From Pedobacter planticolens (GTDB lineage: Bacteria; Bacteroidota; Bacteroidia; Sphingobacteriales; Sphingobacteriaceae): 64,000 nucleotides of DNA. The first letter of the stretch is position 1. Every line of letters starts with the position of its first letter. Location of the stretch: positions 1,178,001 through 1,242,000 of the forward strand of contig NZ_WNXD01000002.1 of assembly GCF_014172375.1 (NCBI RefSeq), written 5' to 3'. Below, in pieces: positions 7,201 through 15,771 of this stretch. Position numbers and translations under genes: made by a program. The notes beneath the pieces are model-generated. The model ran no database searches and was not told the DNA's origin. It saw only the letters and a list, made by a program, of their open reading frames with translations.

Positions 7201-10182
7201 GGTAATTTTAACATCATCAGTTTTTGGAGCGCAACTTGCAGCGCCTGTAATTGTCCAGCTAAAAGTATAGGTGTTGCCAGGTTGTAGACCATGAGCGGTT
7301 GTGTTGTATACGGTCTTATCGTCAAAAGTAATACCTCCAATGTTAGAGGTTTCTTTCCATTCTCCCGCACCTACAATAGGTTGATTTCCTTTTAGGGTAT
7401 AATCATTAGTGTTGCAAATACTTTCATCTGGACCTGCAATTGGTGTGGTAGGTTGAGGTTCAACGGTTATTGTGATTTGTTTTGGATCTCCTGGACATCC
7501 TGTAGCAGAAATAGGAGTAATGGTATAGGTTACTGTACCCGATGAAGTGCCTGAGTTTAGTAAAATATCATTAATTGATGAAGTTGTTGTAGCGGTTGGA
7601 TTATTTGTATTTCCAGTTACTCCTCCTGTAACGGTACTTGTCCATGTGTACTTTGTAGTTATTCCTAAATTAGAAGATAAGTTAATTCCAGCGCTTTGAC
7701 CACTGCATATAGTTGCATTTGTTGCCGTTGGAGTAAGGATTGGATTTGGGGTTACGGTAACTGTAAAGGTGAAAGGGTTGCCAGTGCAGCCGTTTGCGGA
7801 AGGGGTGATGGTGTAAGTTACAGTTGCATTTGCATTAAGATCGCTATTTGTTAAAACATCTGAAATAGTTAGCCCGCTTCCGTTAGTAAAGCCGCCTGCA
7901 TTTGTGCTGCCTGATGCAGTCCAAGTAAAAGTTGCACCAACACTTGTAGAAGTAATATTATAATTTACACTGGTTCCTGTACAAATAGATTTAGTAGCAG
8001 CACTGCTGACAACTACTTCCTTTTTAATCGTAATGATTACATCATTATCTATACGATTACATGGAGCTGGTAGCGAAGTCGTCGCTCTTAAAGTTAATGT
8101 TACTTGCCCGGCATTTCTTTCTGCTGTTGTTGGAGTATAGGTTGCATTTAATGTATTCCTATCGGGAGAAAAAATTCCACCTCCGCCTACCCAAATTATA
8201 CTTGTGGGAGTGCCTGAAACACTCCCATTTAAATTTACTAATGGATCATTGTAACAAATAATTTGGTCTGGGCCTGCATCTACAACTGGTGCGCTTGTAA
8301 ATGAAATGATTTGGCTTTTTGTAATAGTACCGCAGGTGTTGGTATGAGTAACTGTTACTGTATAAGTTGCATAATCTAAGAATTGAATGGAAGGATATTT
8401 TGAACTGACAGTTGTTCCGCCAGTAAAAGCAAAAGCACCACCTGCAACTGACCAAGTATACGTAGCAGGTAAATCTACTTGAGTTCCTGTAAATGAGGTT
8501 TTAGTTGGGCCGTTTGTGGTTGGGTTAAAATCGTAAGTGGTTACATTACAAAGAGCAGCATTAGGCGATAAACTTATGGTGGGTGGACCGTTGACTATAA
8601 CAGTTTGTACTGCCGAAGAAACCGTTCCGCATGATGCTGTTGATATAGATAGAGTTACTTGATAAATACCCGGAGTGGTAAAATTAAACTCTGGTTCAGC
8701 GCTGTTTGCATTTGTGCCATTTGCATAACCAACCGCTGGTGATACTGACCAGGAATAAGTGTTATTGGCGTTGCAAATATTATCTATGAATGATGTATTT
8801 GTTGGTTTTAAAATGTTTGGAGCACATACTGTTGCACCATTACTTCCATTAAAGTTAAAGCTTGGTACGGGTGGGTCTTGGATGCAGATGGTGTGTTCAA
8901 TAGGATCTGCGTCACAGACTCCTGAACTAGTTGACTCTAGTCTAACCACATGATTGCCATGAGTTAAAAAAGTCCATTGTAAATTGTAAGATCTTGGCTG
9001 ATTTACCTTAACAGGAACTCCATCAACAAACCAATTATAAGTTACATTATTAGGTGTACACCCAGGCGTATTTGTATTTGGATTTTCTCCAGAAACTGAG
9101 GTGTTTAAAAACGTTTGAATAGTATTTGTACAACCAGTTAATGGAGGCGTGAATGAATTTACTGGTTTTGCAACAACCTTAGCGGTTGAAGAAACGGGAG
9201 TTCCGATATCACCACAAAAAGAATTATTTACTTTAATAACTACATCGAAAACATTATAAATTGTACCGCTACTTCCTGTTGAGTTTGATCCGCATGAAGA
9301 TTGCGTATATAAATGGCGAACCTTGCCCAAATTGCTAACGATTTCACAAAAAGTATAAGAACTTTCTGGTGAACCATCTCCCCAATTAATTTTATAAGTA
9401 TCACCTGGGAAGTTATTTTGTATTCCGCCAGAGCCAGATGTTACTACTGTAAATTCCAAATATCCCAATGGTAAGCATACAACATTATTTCCAGAGGTTG
9501 AGAAAGCTGTAACCGCACTATTATTAATGATGAAATAAGCTTTTGTACCAATGGTTCCGTCAGACATCCTAGCCTTTGTGAAAATGGTATAGTGAGCTAA
9601 TTGAGCAGTATAAGAAACTATTCCTGAAGAAAAACTCAAATTTGTAGGTGTGCCACCATTTATTTCATCAGTAACAGTTGCGGTAACTGTACTTCCTGTT
9701 GTTGATTCGTCATCTAAGAAGAAATTGTTATTTGGTTTACTAGTACAGGTTCCAAAGACTTCTGTATTTGTTGAGCTTAATAATGTTGAATTTAATTGGG
9801 CGGTTACTACACCGCCAGCCCTTATCTCAAAAGCAGCAGATTCCGTACTTATATAGGCAGGGTTTGTAGATTCTACTCTAACCTTATAGCCATTTCCAGT
9901 AGGTGTTCCAGACGGGATTGTGCCATTTACAAATGCACCATAAAAGCCATTGTAACTACCTATTATAACCCCTGGAGAGAAGTTCCCTGAAGCATTAGAT
10001 AATCTTAGATTAAACGTATTCCCTTGCGCAATACAGGAAGAATTACTAATTGTAAATGTTGCAGCAATTGTACTACCCGGTGTATAAGGCCCTGGGTCTA
10101 CTGTTCCTATAGTTAACTGTGCAAACGCAGGAAATGCAAGCGCACAAAAAAAGCTTAAGAGCAGTATACGGGCTAATTTCAC
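4225..10182 (-). CDS. Giant secreted PKD-repeat adhesin with gliding-motility C-terminal domain
   Basis: 1985 residues, beginning with a signal peptide (MKLARILLLSFFCALAFPAFA). The body is Thr/Ser/Asn-rich and made of Ig-like and PKD-like beta domains. PKD signatures are visible near residue 267 (INWGDGSPE) and in a row near 1487 (WDFGNNTT), 1571 (YDFGDGS), 1664 (YTFGNDG), 1744 (WDFGDLTF) and 1834 (WTFGDGD). The middle (about 900-1400) has repeated blocks with paired cysteines and motifs such as YTWQSSADGG and YTYQWQQSTDNG. From about 1887 it is the CHU_C gliding motility-associated domain (YVPNSFIPGG, FNKWGQVLWET, GWDGTYKN, PQGIYFWKI), the type B T9SS sorting signal. The expected fate is export through T9SS and attachment at the surface. 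It is SprB-like in logic, but the ligand is unknown. Confidence 0.92.
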   Translation of the reverse strand: MKLARILLLSFFCALAFPAFAQLTIGTVDPGPYTPGSTIAATFTISNSSCIAQGNTFNLRLSNASGNFSPGVIIGSYNGFYGAFVNGTIPSGTPTGNGYKVRVESTNPAYISTESAAFEIRAGGVVTAQLNSTLLSSTNTEVFGTCTSKPNNNFFLDDESTTGSTVTATVTDEINGGTPTNLSFSSGIVSYTAQLAHYTIFTKARMSDGTIGTKAYFIINNSAVTAFSTSGNNVVCLPLGYLEFTVVTSGSGGIQNNFPGDTYKINWGDGSPESSYTFCEIVSNLGKVRHLYTQSSCGSNSTGSSGTIYNVFDVVIKVNNSFCGDIGTPVSSTAKVVAKPVNSFTPPLTGCTNTIQTFLNTSVSGENPNTNTPGCTPNNVTYNWFVDGVPVKVNQPRSYNLQWTFLTHGNHVVRLESTSSGVCDADPIEHTICIQDPPVPSFNFNGSNGATVCAPNILKPTNTSFIDNICNANNTYSWSVSPAVGYANGTNANSAEPEFNFTTPGIYQVTLSISTASCGTVSSAVQTVIVNGPPTISLSPNAALCNVTTYDFNPTTNGPTKTSFTGTQVDLPATYTWSVAGGAFAFTGGTTVSSKYPSIQFLDYATYTVTVTHTNTCGTITKSQIISFTSAPVVDAGPDQIICYNDPLVNLNGSVSGTPTSIIWVGGGGIFSPDRNTLNATYTPTTAERNAGQVTLTLRATTSLPAPCNRIDNDVIITIKKEVVVSSAATKSICTGTSVNYNITSTSVGATFTWTASGSTNAGGFTNGSGLTISDVLTNSDLNANATVTYTITPSANGCTGNPFTFTVTVTPNPILTPTATNATICSGQSAGINLSSNLGITTKYTWTSTVTGGVTGNTNNPTATTTSSINDILLNSGTSSGTVTYTITPISATGCPGDPKQITITVEPQPTTPIAGPDESICNTNDYTLKGNQPIVGAGEWKETSNIGGITFDDKTVYNTTAHGLQPGNTYTFSWTITGAASCAPKTDDVKITVNPVSVGGSTAASISTVCAGNNSGTITLTGQTGTVIRWESSTDNFVTTTPIANTTTSLTYTNLNATTQYRAVVQSGVCAPANSTISTITVNQGAVTATASPDQILCDERTTTLAGNDPLTNIGEWTLISGQTGVTFNANQYNTAVSGIVGGQTYIFRWTISGLAPCPATSDEVTITNLSALQNNTISTPGTTVCTGQTITIVGLLPTGGNNVYTYTWQSSADGGATWNPISGQTSRDLIIPVSTNLSYRRIVTSGTCSSPSNPIAITVLPPIANNTIAADQIICITTLPNQLTGSQPTGGDGANYTYQWQQSTDNGTTWNPIPSTDTRNYPPPAITQTTLYRRLVSSGACTGSQQSISGIVKITVNLNAKAEFTFTNDIGCVPFKLDGNNIKAVPYPTRNATYTWYADNVQIGTGINFPSLGYTIPTDNTNVVIKLVVTSSLGCQDDVMTHTFSTRQTITSSYRQSATEGCGPLDVTFTNTSTSLTNATFLWDFGNNTTSTQATPPPIRFLADPSGKDITYTVTLTSTTPCGSSTTTSTVFIKANPISVFSPDKTVGCSPFLVNFSNTSPGGTNTYTYDFGDGSAPFITNNKNSVSHTYTTGRNITTYTVTMTAQNDCGTDVTQYTIQVSPNTITPELVVNSNELRGCAPLTVHFFNNTSGANSFTYTFGNDGTANTLSAPETVTHTFTQPGIYTVRLDATNGCSNASTTETITVLAQPKAEFHGDILIGCTGLSVKFTNTSTDGVSYLWDFGDLTFSRDVEPTHVYIDPAGSYTVKLTTYNNLGCPNTATLTDYIRIVGPPKADFSTSPAPVVSIPTYTFKFTDESTNAPKTYRWTFGDGDASLQKDPTHTYADTGRYLVTMRTYNEYGCADSIQKFVQIIGVPGYMYVPNSFIPGGTSSQLQKFIAIGSGIKSWHMSVFNKWGQVLWETTQLNDGKPVEGWDGTYKNTPQPQGIYFWKIDIEFINGTEWKGMTYDNSAPKRTGSIYLIR

Positions 10183-10236
10183 GATAAAAACAATAGGTAT
10201 AGTAAATATAGAGAATTAACTATAATTTTTGAGCAC

Positions 10237-10273
10237 AAAAAAATCCCTCAAAACTTTCGTTAAGAGGGATTTT
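10237..10273 (-). terminator. Terminator downstream of groL
   Basis: AAAATCCCTC and GAGGGATTTT form a perfect stem with a 14-base loop, and on the minus strand the stem is followed by a T run. It lies between the groL stop and the start of the giant adhesin gene, separating the chaperonin operon from the T9SS cargo operon. Confidence 0.8.
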
Positions 10274-10280
10274 TATTTTA

Positions 10281-10305
10281 AAGTCCCCTTTAGGGGATTT
10301 AGGGG
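10281..10305. repeat. Repeat abutting the groL stop codon
   Basis: AAGTCCCCTTTAGGGGATTT followed by AGGGG contains the palindrome TCCCCTTTAGGGGA and ends within two bases of the groL stop codon. It lies between stop codon and terminator in the mRNA 3' end. It has the look of an interspersed C/G-rich palindrome rather than of the unique flanking sequence, but no second copy is in the window. Confidence 0.4.
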
Positions 10306-10306
10306 T

Positions 10307-11947
10307 TTACATCATACCGCCCATGCCGCCGCCGCCCATTGGTGGGTGACCGCCTGCTGCACCAGCTTCTTCTGGTTCATCAGCTAAAACAACTTCTGTT
10401 GTTAACAACATAGCCGCAATAGATGCTGCGTTTTCTAATGCTACACGACCAACTTTAGTAGGGTCGATAACACCAGCTCCAATTAAGTTTTCGTAAACAT
10501 CAGTACGAGCATTGTAACCGAAATCGGCTTTACCTTCTTTTACTTTTTGTACTACGATAGAACCTTCAATACCTGCGTTTTCGCAAATTTGACGTAATGG
10601 CTCTTCAATAGCACGACGAATAATCTGGATACCAGTGTTTTCATCATCATTAATGCCTTTTAAGCCTTCTAATGCTTCAACTGCACGAATAAATGCTACA
10701 CCACCACCAGCAACGATACCTTCTTCAACTGCAGCACGAGTTGCATGTAAAGCATCATCAACACGGTCTTTTTTCTCTTTCATCTCAACTTCACTAGCAG
10801 CACCAACATAAAGTACGGCAACACCACCAGAAAGTTTAGCTAAACGCTCTTGTAATTTTTCTTTATCGTAATCTGAAGTAGTAGTTTCTACTTGCGCTTT
10901 AATTTGACCAACACGAGCTTTAATATCTTCAGATTTACCAGCGCCGTTAATTACAGTTGTATTGTCTTTATCAACCACAACTTTTTCTGCAGAACCTAGG
11001 TAGGTTAAATCAGCATTTTCTAATTTATAACCTCTTTCTTCAGAAATTACAATACCGCCAGTTAAAATTGCGATATCTTCTAACATTGCTTTTCTTCTAT
11101 CGCCAAAACCTGGAGCTTTAACAGCCACAACTTTCAGTGATCCACGAATTTTATTTACTACCAACGTAGCTAAAGCTTCACCATCTAAATCTTCAGCAAT
11201 AATTACCAAAGGTTTACCAGTTTGAACAGTTTTCTCTAAAACAGGCAACAATTCTTTCATGTTGCTGATTTTTTTATCGTAGATTAAAATGTAAGGGCTT
11301 TCTAATTCCGCTTCCATTTTATCAGCATTAGTTACAAAGTATGGAGATAAATAACCTCTATCAAATTGCATACCTTCTACTGTTTTTACTTCAGTTTCAG
11401 TACCTTTTGCTTCTTCAACGGTAATTACACCATCTTTACCTACTTTTTTCATTGCCTCAGCAATTAAAGCACCAATAACTTCGTCGTTGTTTGCTGAGAT
11501 AGAAGCAACTTGTTTAATTTTATTGTTGTCATCGCCAACAGCTTGAGATTGTTTTTTCAAGTTCTCAACTACAGCAGTAACTGCTTTATCAATACCACGT
11601 TTTAAATCCATCGGATTTGCACCAGCAGCTACGTTTTTAATACCTGCAGTTACAATTGCTTGTGCTAAAACAGTAGCAGTTGTAGTTCCATCACCCGCAA
11701 TATCCGCAGTTTTAGAAGCCACTTCTTTCACCATTTGAGCACCCATGTTTTCGATTGGGTCTTTTAATTCGATTTCTTTAGCTACTGTTACACCATCTTT
11801 AGTGATTGCTGGTGAACCAAATTTCTTATCGATAATTACGTTACGACCTTTAGGGCCTAATGTTACTTTTACTGCATTCGCTAAAATGTCAACACCTCTT
11901 TTCAGGGCGTCTCTCGCTTCAACGTTATATTTTACTTGTTTTGCCAT
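10307..11947 (-). CDS. groL: Chaperonin GroEL (60 kDa)
   Basis: 546 residues, the usual length. Landmarks: the start [34 protein letters not shown], the nucleotide-binding [11 protein letters not shown] and [14 protein letters not shown], and the flexible tail ending in GGMGGMM. GroEL forms two seven-membered rings that fold proteins in the cytoplasm with GroES as lid and ATP as fuel. It follows groS with about 90 bases between, on the same strand. No CIRCE inverted repeat was found upstream of groS, so HrcA-type control is not supported by sequence here. Confidence 0.99.
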   Translation of the reverse strand: MAKQVKYNVEARDALKRGVDILANAVKVTLGPKGRNVIIDKKFGSPAITKDGVTVAKEIELKDPIENMGAQMVKEVASKTADIAGDGTTTATVLAQAIVTAGIKNVAAGANPMDLKRGIDKAVTAVVENLKKQSQAVGDDNNKIKQVASISANNDEVIGALIAEAMKKVGKDGVITVEEAKGTETEVKTVEGMQFDRGYLSPYFVTNADKMEAELESPYILIYDKKISNMKELLPVLEKTVQTGKPLVIIAEDLDGEALATLVVNKIRGSLKVVAVKAPGFGDRRKAMLEDIAILTGGIVISEERGYKLENADLTYLGSAEKVVVDKDNTTVINGAGKSEDIKARVGQIKAQVETTTSDYDKEKLQERLAKLSGGVAVLYVGAASEVEMKEKKDRVDDALHATRAAVEEGIVAGGGVAFIRAVEALEGLKGINDDENTGIQIIRRAIEEPLRQICENAGIEGSIVVQKVKEGKADFGYNARTDVYENLIGAGVIDPTKVGRVALENAASIAAMLLTTEVVLADEPEEAGAAGGHPPMGGGGMGGMM

Positions 11948-12039
11948 TATTAATAGATTTGAGATATGAGTATTGAGATTTGAGGCAATCGTATCGAACC
12001 CAAAACATACCTAATTTTAAATAATTTAATTTTTTTGGT

Positions 12040-12333
12040 TTATAATGTTCCTAAAATATCAGAATCTCTCATGATTAAATACTCTGTACCTTCGATAGTA
12101 ACTTCTGTACCACCGTATTTGCTGTACAAAACTTGATCACCAACTTTAACACTTAAAGGGATTAAATTTCCAGTTTGATCAGCATATTTTCCTGGTCCAA
12201 CAGCAACAACAATACCTTGCTGAGGTTTTTCTTTAGCAGTATCAGGGATATAGATACCAGAAGCAGTTTTTTCTTCTGCAGCAGCAGCTTCAACAACTAC
12301 TCTGTCTGCATTAGGTTTAAAGTTTAAAGCCAT
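12040..12333 (-). CDS. groS: Co-chaperonin GroES (10 kDa)
   Basis: 97 residues, full length for GroES. The N-terminal strand [12 protein letters not shown], the mobile-loop region [21 protein letters not shown] and the end [18 protein letters not shown] are typical. GroES caps the GroEL ring. It is first in the groS-groL pair. In many Bacteroidota this pair directly follows secG, whereas here three extra genes separate secG from groS. Confidence 0.98.
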   Translation of the reverse strand: MALNFKPNADRVVVEAAAAEEKTASGIYIPDTAKEKPQQGIVVAVGPGKYADQTGNLIPLSVKVGDQVLYSKYGGTEVTIEGTEYLIMRDSDILGTL

Positions 12334-12502
12334 AAATACTTTTATTTTTTAGTTTTCTGTAATTGAATTAATTCGTAAATGTAATACGATGAAATGGAAT
12401 AAACAGTTTTTATGCCAAGACTGTTTTACTTGTCAAATTTGCATTTGATGTCAGTTAATAGATTTTAAGGTATAATTTCAGGTGTCAGACTGGCAGAAAA
12501 AC

Positions 12503-12535
12503 AAAAACTCCTTAGCAATTAACTAAGGAGTTTTT
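12503..12535 (-). terminator. Terminator with CTCCTTAG stem, copy 1
   Basis: AAAAACTCCTTAG (12503-12515) pairs perfectly with CTAAGGAGTTTTT (12523-12535). It lies about 60 bases downstream of the small secreted-protein gene at 12593. The same stem occurs at 15337-15370, and a decayed version at 13075-13109. Confidence 0.85.
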
Positions 12536-12592
12536 ACTAATGCTATTCGTGAATATCTGGTTAAGTTTCTAATGTATTTAGCATAAAGACAC

Positions 12593-13042
12593 TTACTTTT
12601 GTTTTATAATAACGCCATCATTAATTGGTTCAGGGTAAATATTAAACTTCACCTTGTTTGTTCTGTACTTATTATTTGGTAATACTTCAGTAATATACAA
12701 ATCATAACTATTATCAAAATAACGATGATGTTTTGCTGCAACTTCCATAAGTTCTTTAAAACTGATATATGCATAATTTGGCATCTTAGATACAATTTCT
12801 GCTTTAGGTCCTTTTTTAGTTGTTAAATAAGAAAATGAAACATAACTTTTATATGGGTAAGCACATTTGCAATAGAAAATAAATGAATACTCAAAAAAAC
12901 TTATTGTTTCAATTCGCAAAACTTGATTGTTTTTCGGCGTGTTTATAGTGTCTGCCAAAAAATAGATTTTTCTATTCGTTTCTTGCGAGAAAACATTGCT
13001 TAGCCAAATTGAAAATAGAACTATTAAAAATATTTTTTTCAT
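12593..13042 (-). CDS. Small secreted protein, paralogue B
   Basis: 149 residues with a signal peptide (MKKIFLIVLFSIWLSNVFS, cleavage before QE). No family is recognised. It is clearly related to the neighbouring protein at 13119: both have a KIYFLADT/TIYYLLDT strand, a VLRIET/MFRIES block, a CKC pair (YCKCAYPY against ECKCFPYG) and a later helix of the type FKELMEVAAK/VMQLIDLALK. The two conserved cysteines suggest a disulphide or metal site outside the cytoplasm. It is transcribed away from the zincin-like lipoprotein gene and ends in its own terminator. The function is unknown. Confidence 0.65.
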   Translation of the reverse strand: MKKIFLIVLFSIWLSNVFSQETNRKIYFLADTINTPKNNQVLRIETISFFEYSFIFYCKCAYPYKSYVSFSYLTTKKGPKAEIVSKMPNYAYISFKELMEVAAKHHRYFDNSYDLYITEVLPNNKYRTNKVKFNIYPEPINDGVIIKQK

Positions 13043-13074
13043 GATGATATACCTTGTCAGACTGACGGAAAGAC

Positions 13075-13109
13075 AAAAAACTCCTTAGCTTTTGGCTAAA
13101 GAATTTTTA
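13075..13109 (-). terminator. Terminator with CTCCTTAG stem, decayed copy 2
   Basis: ACTCCTTAGC and GGCTAAAGAAT form an imperfect stem with T-rich flanks, downstream of the gene ending at 13119. It is followed (minus strand) by a CCGTCAGTCTGACA stretch that also follows copy 1, so hairpin and flank look duplicated together. Confidence 0.6.
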
Positions 13110-13118
13110 CTTAAAAGA

Positions 13119-13583
13119 TTAATTTCTTATCGGTCCAATTGTTTCGACGGTGATAGTTTTTCGGGGCTTAAGTGGTATCCACAGCATCATCTCTGTAAGT
13201 CGAATTTTATCACCTTCTGGCTCAGCAAATATAAATTGATATTTATTTCTATTCTCTGGTGGTAAGCATTTAAGGGCTAAATCTATTAATTGCATAACTG
13301 AAACTGTTTTAAGCTGCCTAAATTTTTGAAAACTAATCCTCTTTTCTTTTTTATCGGCAATTTGATAGTAAAAACCAATCCCGTATCCATAGGGAAAACA
13401 TTTACACTCTAAACTATAAAACATAAAAGGGCCCTCACTTTCAATACGAAACATTCTATCTTTAATGGGCACCTTCGCAGTATCCAACAGGTAATAAATA
13501 GTATCTCTTTTTGCTTGAGCATTTACTTTTTGTAGGTTAAAAAGTAATAAAAACATTGTTCCTAAAATGAATGAATATTTCAT
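13119..13583 (-). CDS. Small secreted protein, paralogue A
   Basis: 154 residues from the ATG at 13583. I prefer this start to the upstream one because it places a signal peptide (MKYSFILGTMFLLLFNLQKVNA) at the N-terminus and avoids overlap with the upstream gene. The protein is a diverged paralogue of the product at 12593 and shares the TIYYLLDT, MFRIES and ECKCF blocks. It starts 7 bases after the stop of the zincin-like lipoprotein, so they are probably co-transcribed. No known domain is recognised; a periplasmic or surface location is inferred from the signal peptide. Confidence 0.65.
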   Translation of the reverse strand: MKYSFILGTMFLLLFNLQKVNAQAKRDTIYYLLDTAKVPIKDRMFRIESEGPFMFYSLECKCFPYGYGIGFYYQIADKKEKRISFQKFRQLKTVSVMQLIDLALKCLPPENRNKYQFIFAEPEGDKIRLTEMMLWIPLKPRKTITVETIGPIRN

Positions 13584-13590
13584 AATATAT

Positions 13591-15249
13591 TTATTGATTA
13601 CACCCTGTTGTTGGAAGCTTATTTGTGGTAGCAATTAAATTTGCTAGATTGAATGTGGTTAAATCAGATGCTGTAATGCTATATTTTGTTTTAACATTTT
13701 GAAACACGGCATTAATATTGTTTATCTGAGTCTGTGAAGTACCTGTATCATAAGTATTAAGTCCATATAGCATGGCCGATGCCATATCTTTTGTCGAATA
13801 GATAAAGCCTTGTTTGGCATTCCAAGCCTGTAATACATCCATAGATTTATCGAAATAATCTTCTAACATCATGGTATGATTAGAGTAATTAGCTGGCAAA
13901 TTACCCATTAAATAAAAATTATTTAATCCTACCATCCAATTACTTTCATTGTAAGCATTATAATTATACTGTGCTATTGCTATTTTATAATTAATATATG
14001 CGTGTAGGGTTTCGTGTACAACTGTAGCTGCAATTAAGAGTTGCGAACTATTTTGCAACATTTTTTCATTAAATGTAACGGTCGATGATAGTCCTGCACC
14101 ACTATTTACCGGAGCATTATTGCCAAGCATAAAGGTGCCACCCGTTGTTGCATTGCCCCAAGGCAAGGTATTATCTGTTAGGTAGGTTACAGTTGGTCTT
14201 TGAGGAGTTAAAAAAGGCTCAACAAATTTACTCATAATTGGCGAAGTGAGTATTGGTTGAGCAATTAATTTATCTGCACAAGGGAATTTTTTCTTTAATG
14301 AATCTGTTTTTAGTTCCAATGGGCATTCAGTTATCCCAGTAGTGCCACCCATGCAGGTATTACAGCTAGAGTTCCAATAAGCATCTCCATTTGGTACATC
14401 TGCGCAGTCAATAACTACTGGGGGAATATAATCACCCCCACCACCAGGTCCTTCAGTGCCCCCGCCACTACCATCATCTCCCTCATTCCTAATCTCTGTA
14501 CAATAGGTTACATAGGTAATCCCTATAAACTGTAGCCTACAGTTAGTTACAGTACTGCCTTCGTAACTGCCGCATACAATCATATACCTATCTGCAAAAC
14601 CAGAACTACATTGTGTTCCAGAGCCATATACATTGCTAAGTTTCTTGCTCCCAGACTTGACAACCTGTGTTGGCTCGGGCTTCGCTGTAACTGTTATACT
14701 GTGGCTAAGTTTGCCCTTATTATAGGTCCATCCATTTGCCATTATCCCCCTTGGATCATAGAACAATACCTTGCCACTAAACTCTCCAGGCCTTTTATAA
14801 TGAAAGTTTTCCATTTCGGTATTACCTTGGTTTTCCAGTACAATATAACAAAAGAACTCGAGGGCCGCATTTTTCTTATCCTCAAATAGCAGTAACCTTA
14901 TTTCGTGCTTATTGTTCTGCTGTTCAAAATTTTCCGTTGAAACATTTGTGGTAGAAACTAAGAGTTTTTCTGGGTTTTGTAAGGCCACCTCATATACCTT
15001 GTAGTCTGTTTGTTCGTTTACATATACATCTTTCCACATAGGTTTCAACCTACTGAATTGGTTAGTGTCGGCTACTACCAGATTTTTATGATACCAATCT
15101 GAAAGTTTATTAATTTCCTGTTTGTTTAGCTCATCAGTTAAATACTGGATGTCTTTTTTGCAGGAATTGATAAATAGAAAAAGGCTTGATAAGCCAAAAA
15201 TTAACAGAAAGTTAATTTTTTTAAGGGAGAGATTAAATAGTTTCTTCAT
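13591..15249 (-). CDS. Lipoprotein with a zincin-like HExxH motif
   Basis: 552 residues. The N-terminus is a lipoprotein signal (LSSLFLFINSC, Cys30 followed by KKD). Residues about 205-300 contain many cysteines and a flexible GGGTEGPGGGG linker before IPPVVIDCADVPNG. Near residue 412 the sequence VVHETLHAY contains HExxH, the zinc site of many metallopeptidases, inside a helix; a third ligand cannot be assigned with certainty. A short CxxC (SCNTC) lies in the middle. Similar putative lipoproteins with a C-terminal zincin-like region occur in Bacteroidota. It leads the extra cluster between secG and groS, upstream of the two paralogous secreted proteins. Peptidase activity is an inference. 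Confidence 0.7.
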   Translation of the reverse strand: MKKLFNLSLKKINFLLIFGLSSLFLFINSCKKDIQYLTDELNKQEINKLSDWYHKNLVVADTNQFSRLKPMWKDVYVNEQTDYKVYEVALQNPEKLLVSTTNVSTENFEQQNNKHEIRLLLFEDKKNAALEFFCYIVLENQGNTEMENFHYKRPGEFSGKVLFYDPRGIMANGWTYNKGKLSHSITVTAKPEPTQVVKSGSKKLSNVYGSGTQCSSGFADRYMIVCGSYEGSTVTNCRLQFIGITYVTYCTEIRNEGDDGSGGGTEGPGGGGDYIPPVVIDCADVPNGDAYWNSSCNTCMGGTTGITECPLELKTDSLKKKFPCADKLIAQPILTSPIMSKFVEPFLTPQRPTVTYLTDNTLPWGNATTGGTFMLGNNAPVNSGAGLSSTVTFNEKMLQNSSQLLIAATVVHETLHAYINYKIAIAQYNYNAYNESNWMVGLNNFYLMGNLPANYSNHTMMLEDYFDKSMDVLQAWNAKQGFIYSTKDMASAMLYGLNTYDTGTSQTQINNINAVFQNVKTKYSITASDLTTFNLANLIATTNKLPTTGCNQ

Positions 15250-15336
15250 AGTTTAGGTTTGCTCTTATCTAATATTAAAGATATGAAAACTAAAGGATTA
15301 ACCTAATTTTACAGGAGAAACTTTAAAAATGAGTAT

Positions 15337-15370
15337 AAAAAAACTCCTTAGCGATTAACTAAGGAGTTTT
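15337..15370 (-). terminator. Terminator of secG, CTCCTTAG stem copy 3
   Basis: AAAACTCCTTAG and CTAAGGAGTTTT form a perfect stem with a short loop, directly after secG. The stem is the same as at 12503-12535. Confidence 0.85.
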
Positions 15371-15391
15371 CATTATTTCGGTTAAGAAAAA

Positions 15392-15757
15392 TTATTTTTT
15401 AGTGGTATCTCCAGTTTTAGGAGTTGCAGCTGGAGTAGTAGTTGCAGGTGCAGGTGCGCCGCCACCTAATACAGATGGAGTTGCAGCTTTGTTAATTTGC
15501 TCATCTATTTTAGAACCTGTTGCAGTAGAACCGTTACCAGATTTACCAACAGTTGTAAGCGCTAATGAAGCCACTACAATTAAAGTTAATAGCACCCAAG
15601 TTCCTTTTTCTAAAACATCGCCTGTGCGTTGTACGCCAAACATGTTACTGCCAGATCCGCCAGTAGCTAAACCACCACCTTTTGGGTTTTGTATTAAAAC
15701 GAATAAACCTAATGCGATGCAAAAAATAATTAATAAAATGATTAATAAGGTTACCAT
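15392..15757 (-). CDS. secG: Preprotein translocase subunit SecG
   Basis: 121 residues. Two membrane helices (about 2-20 and 53-72) flank the conserved cytoplasmic loop LIQNPKGGGLATGGSGSNMFGVQRTGDVLEKGTW, of which the parts NPKGGGL and FG form the SecG signature. The C-terminal 45 residues are a low-complexity Ala/Pro/Thr tail, normal for Bacteroidota SecG. SecG assists SecA-driven transport through SecYE at the inner membrane. It closes the miaB-lptE-secG gene string and is followed by a strong terminator. Confidence 0.95.
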   Translation of the reverse strand: MVTLLIILLIIFCIALGLFVLIQNPKGGGLATGGSGSNMFGVQRTGDVLEKGTWVLLTLIVVASLALTTVGKSGNGSTATGSKIDEQINKAATPSVLGGGAPAPATTTPAATPKTGDTTKK

Positions 15758-15771
15758 ACTATGTTATGTTG

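Noticed and set aside
12334..12480. CIRCE element upstream of groS
   Set aside because: No TTAGCACTC-type inverted repeat could be found in the spacer.
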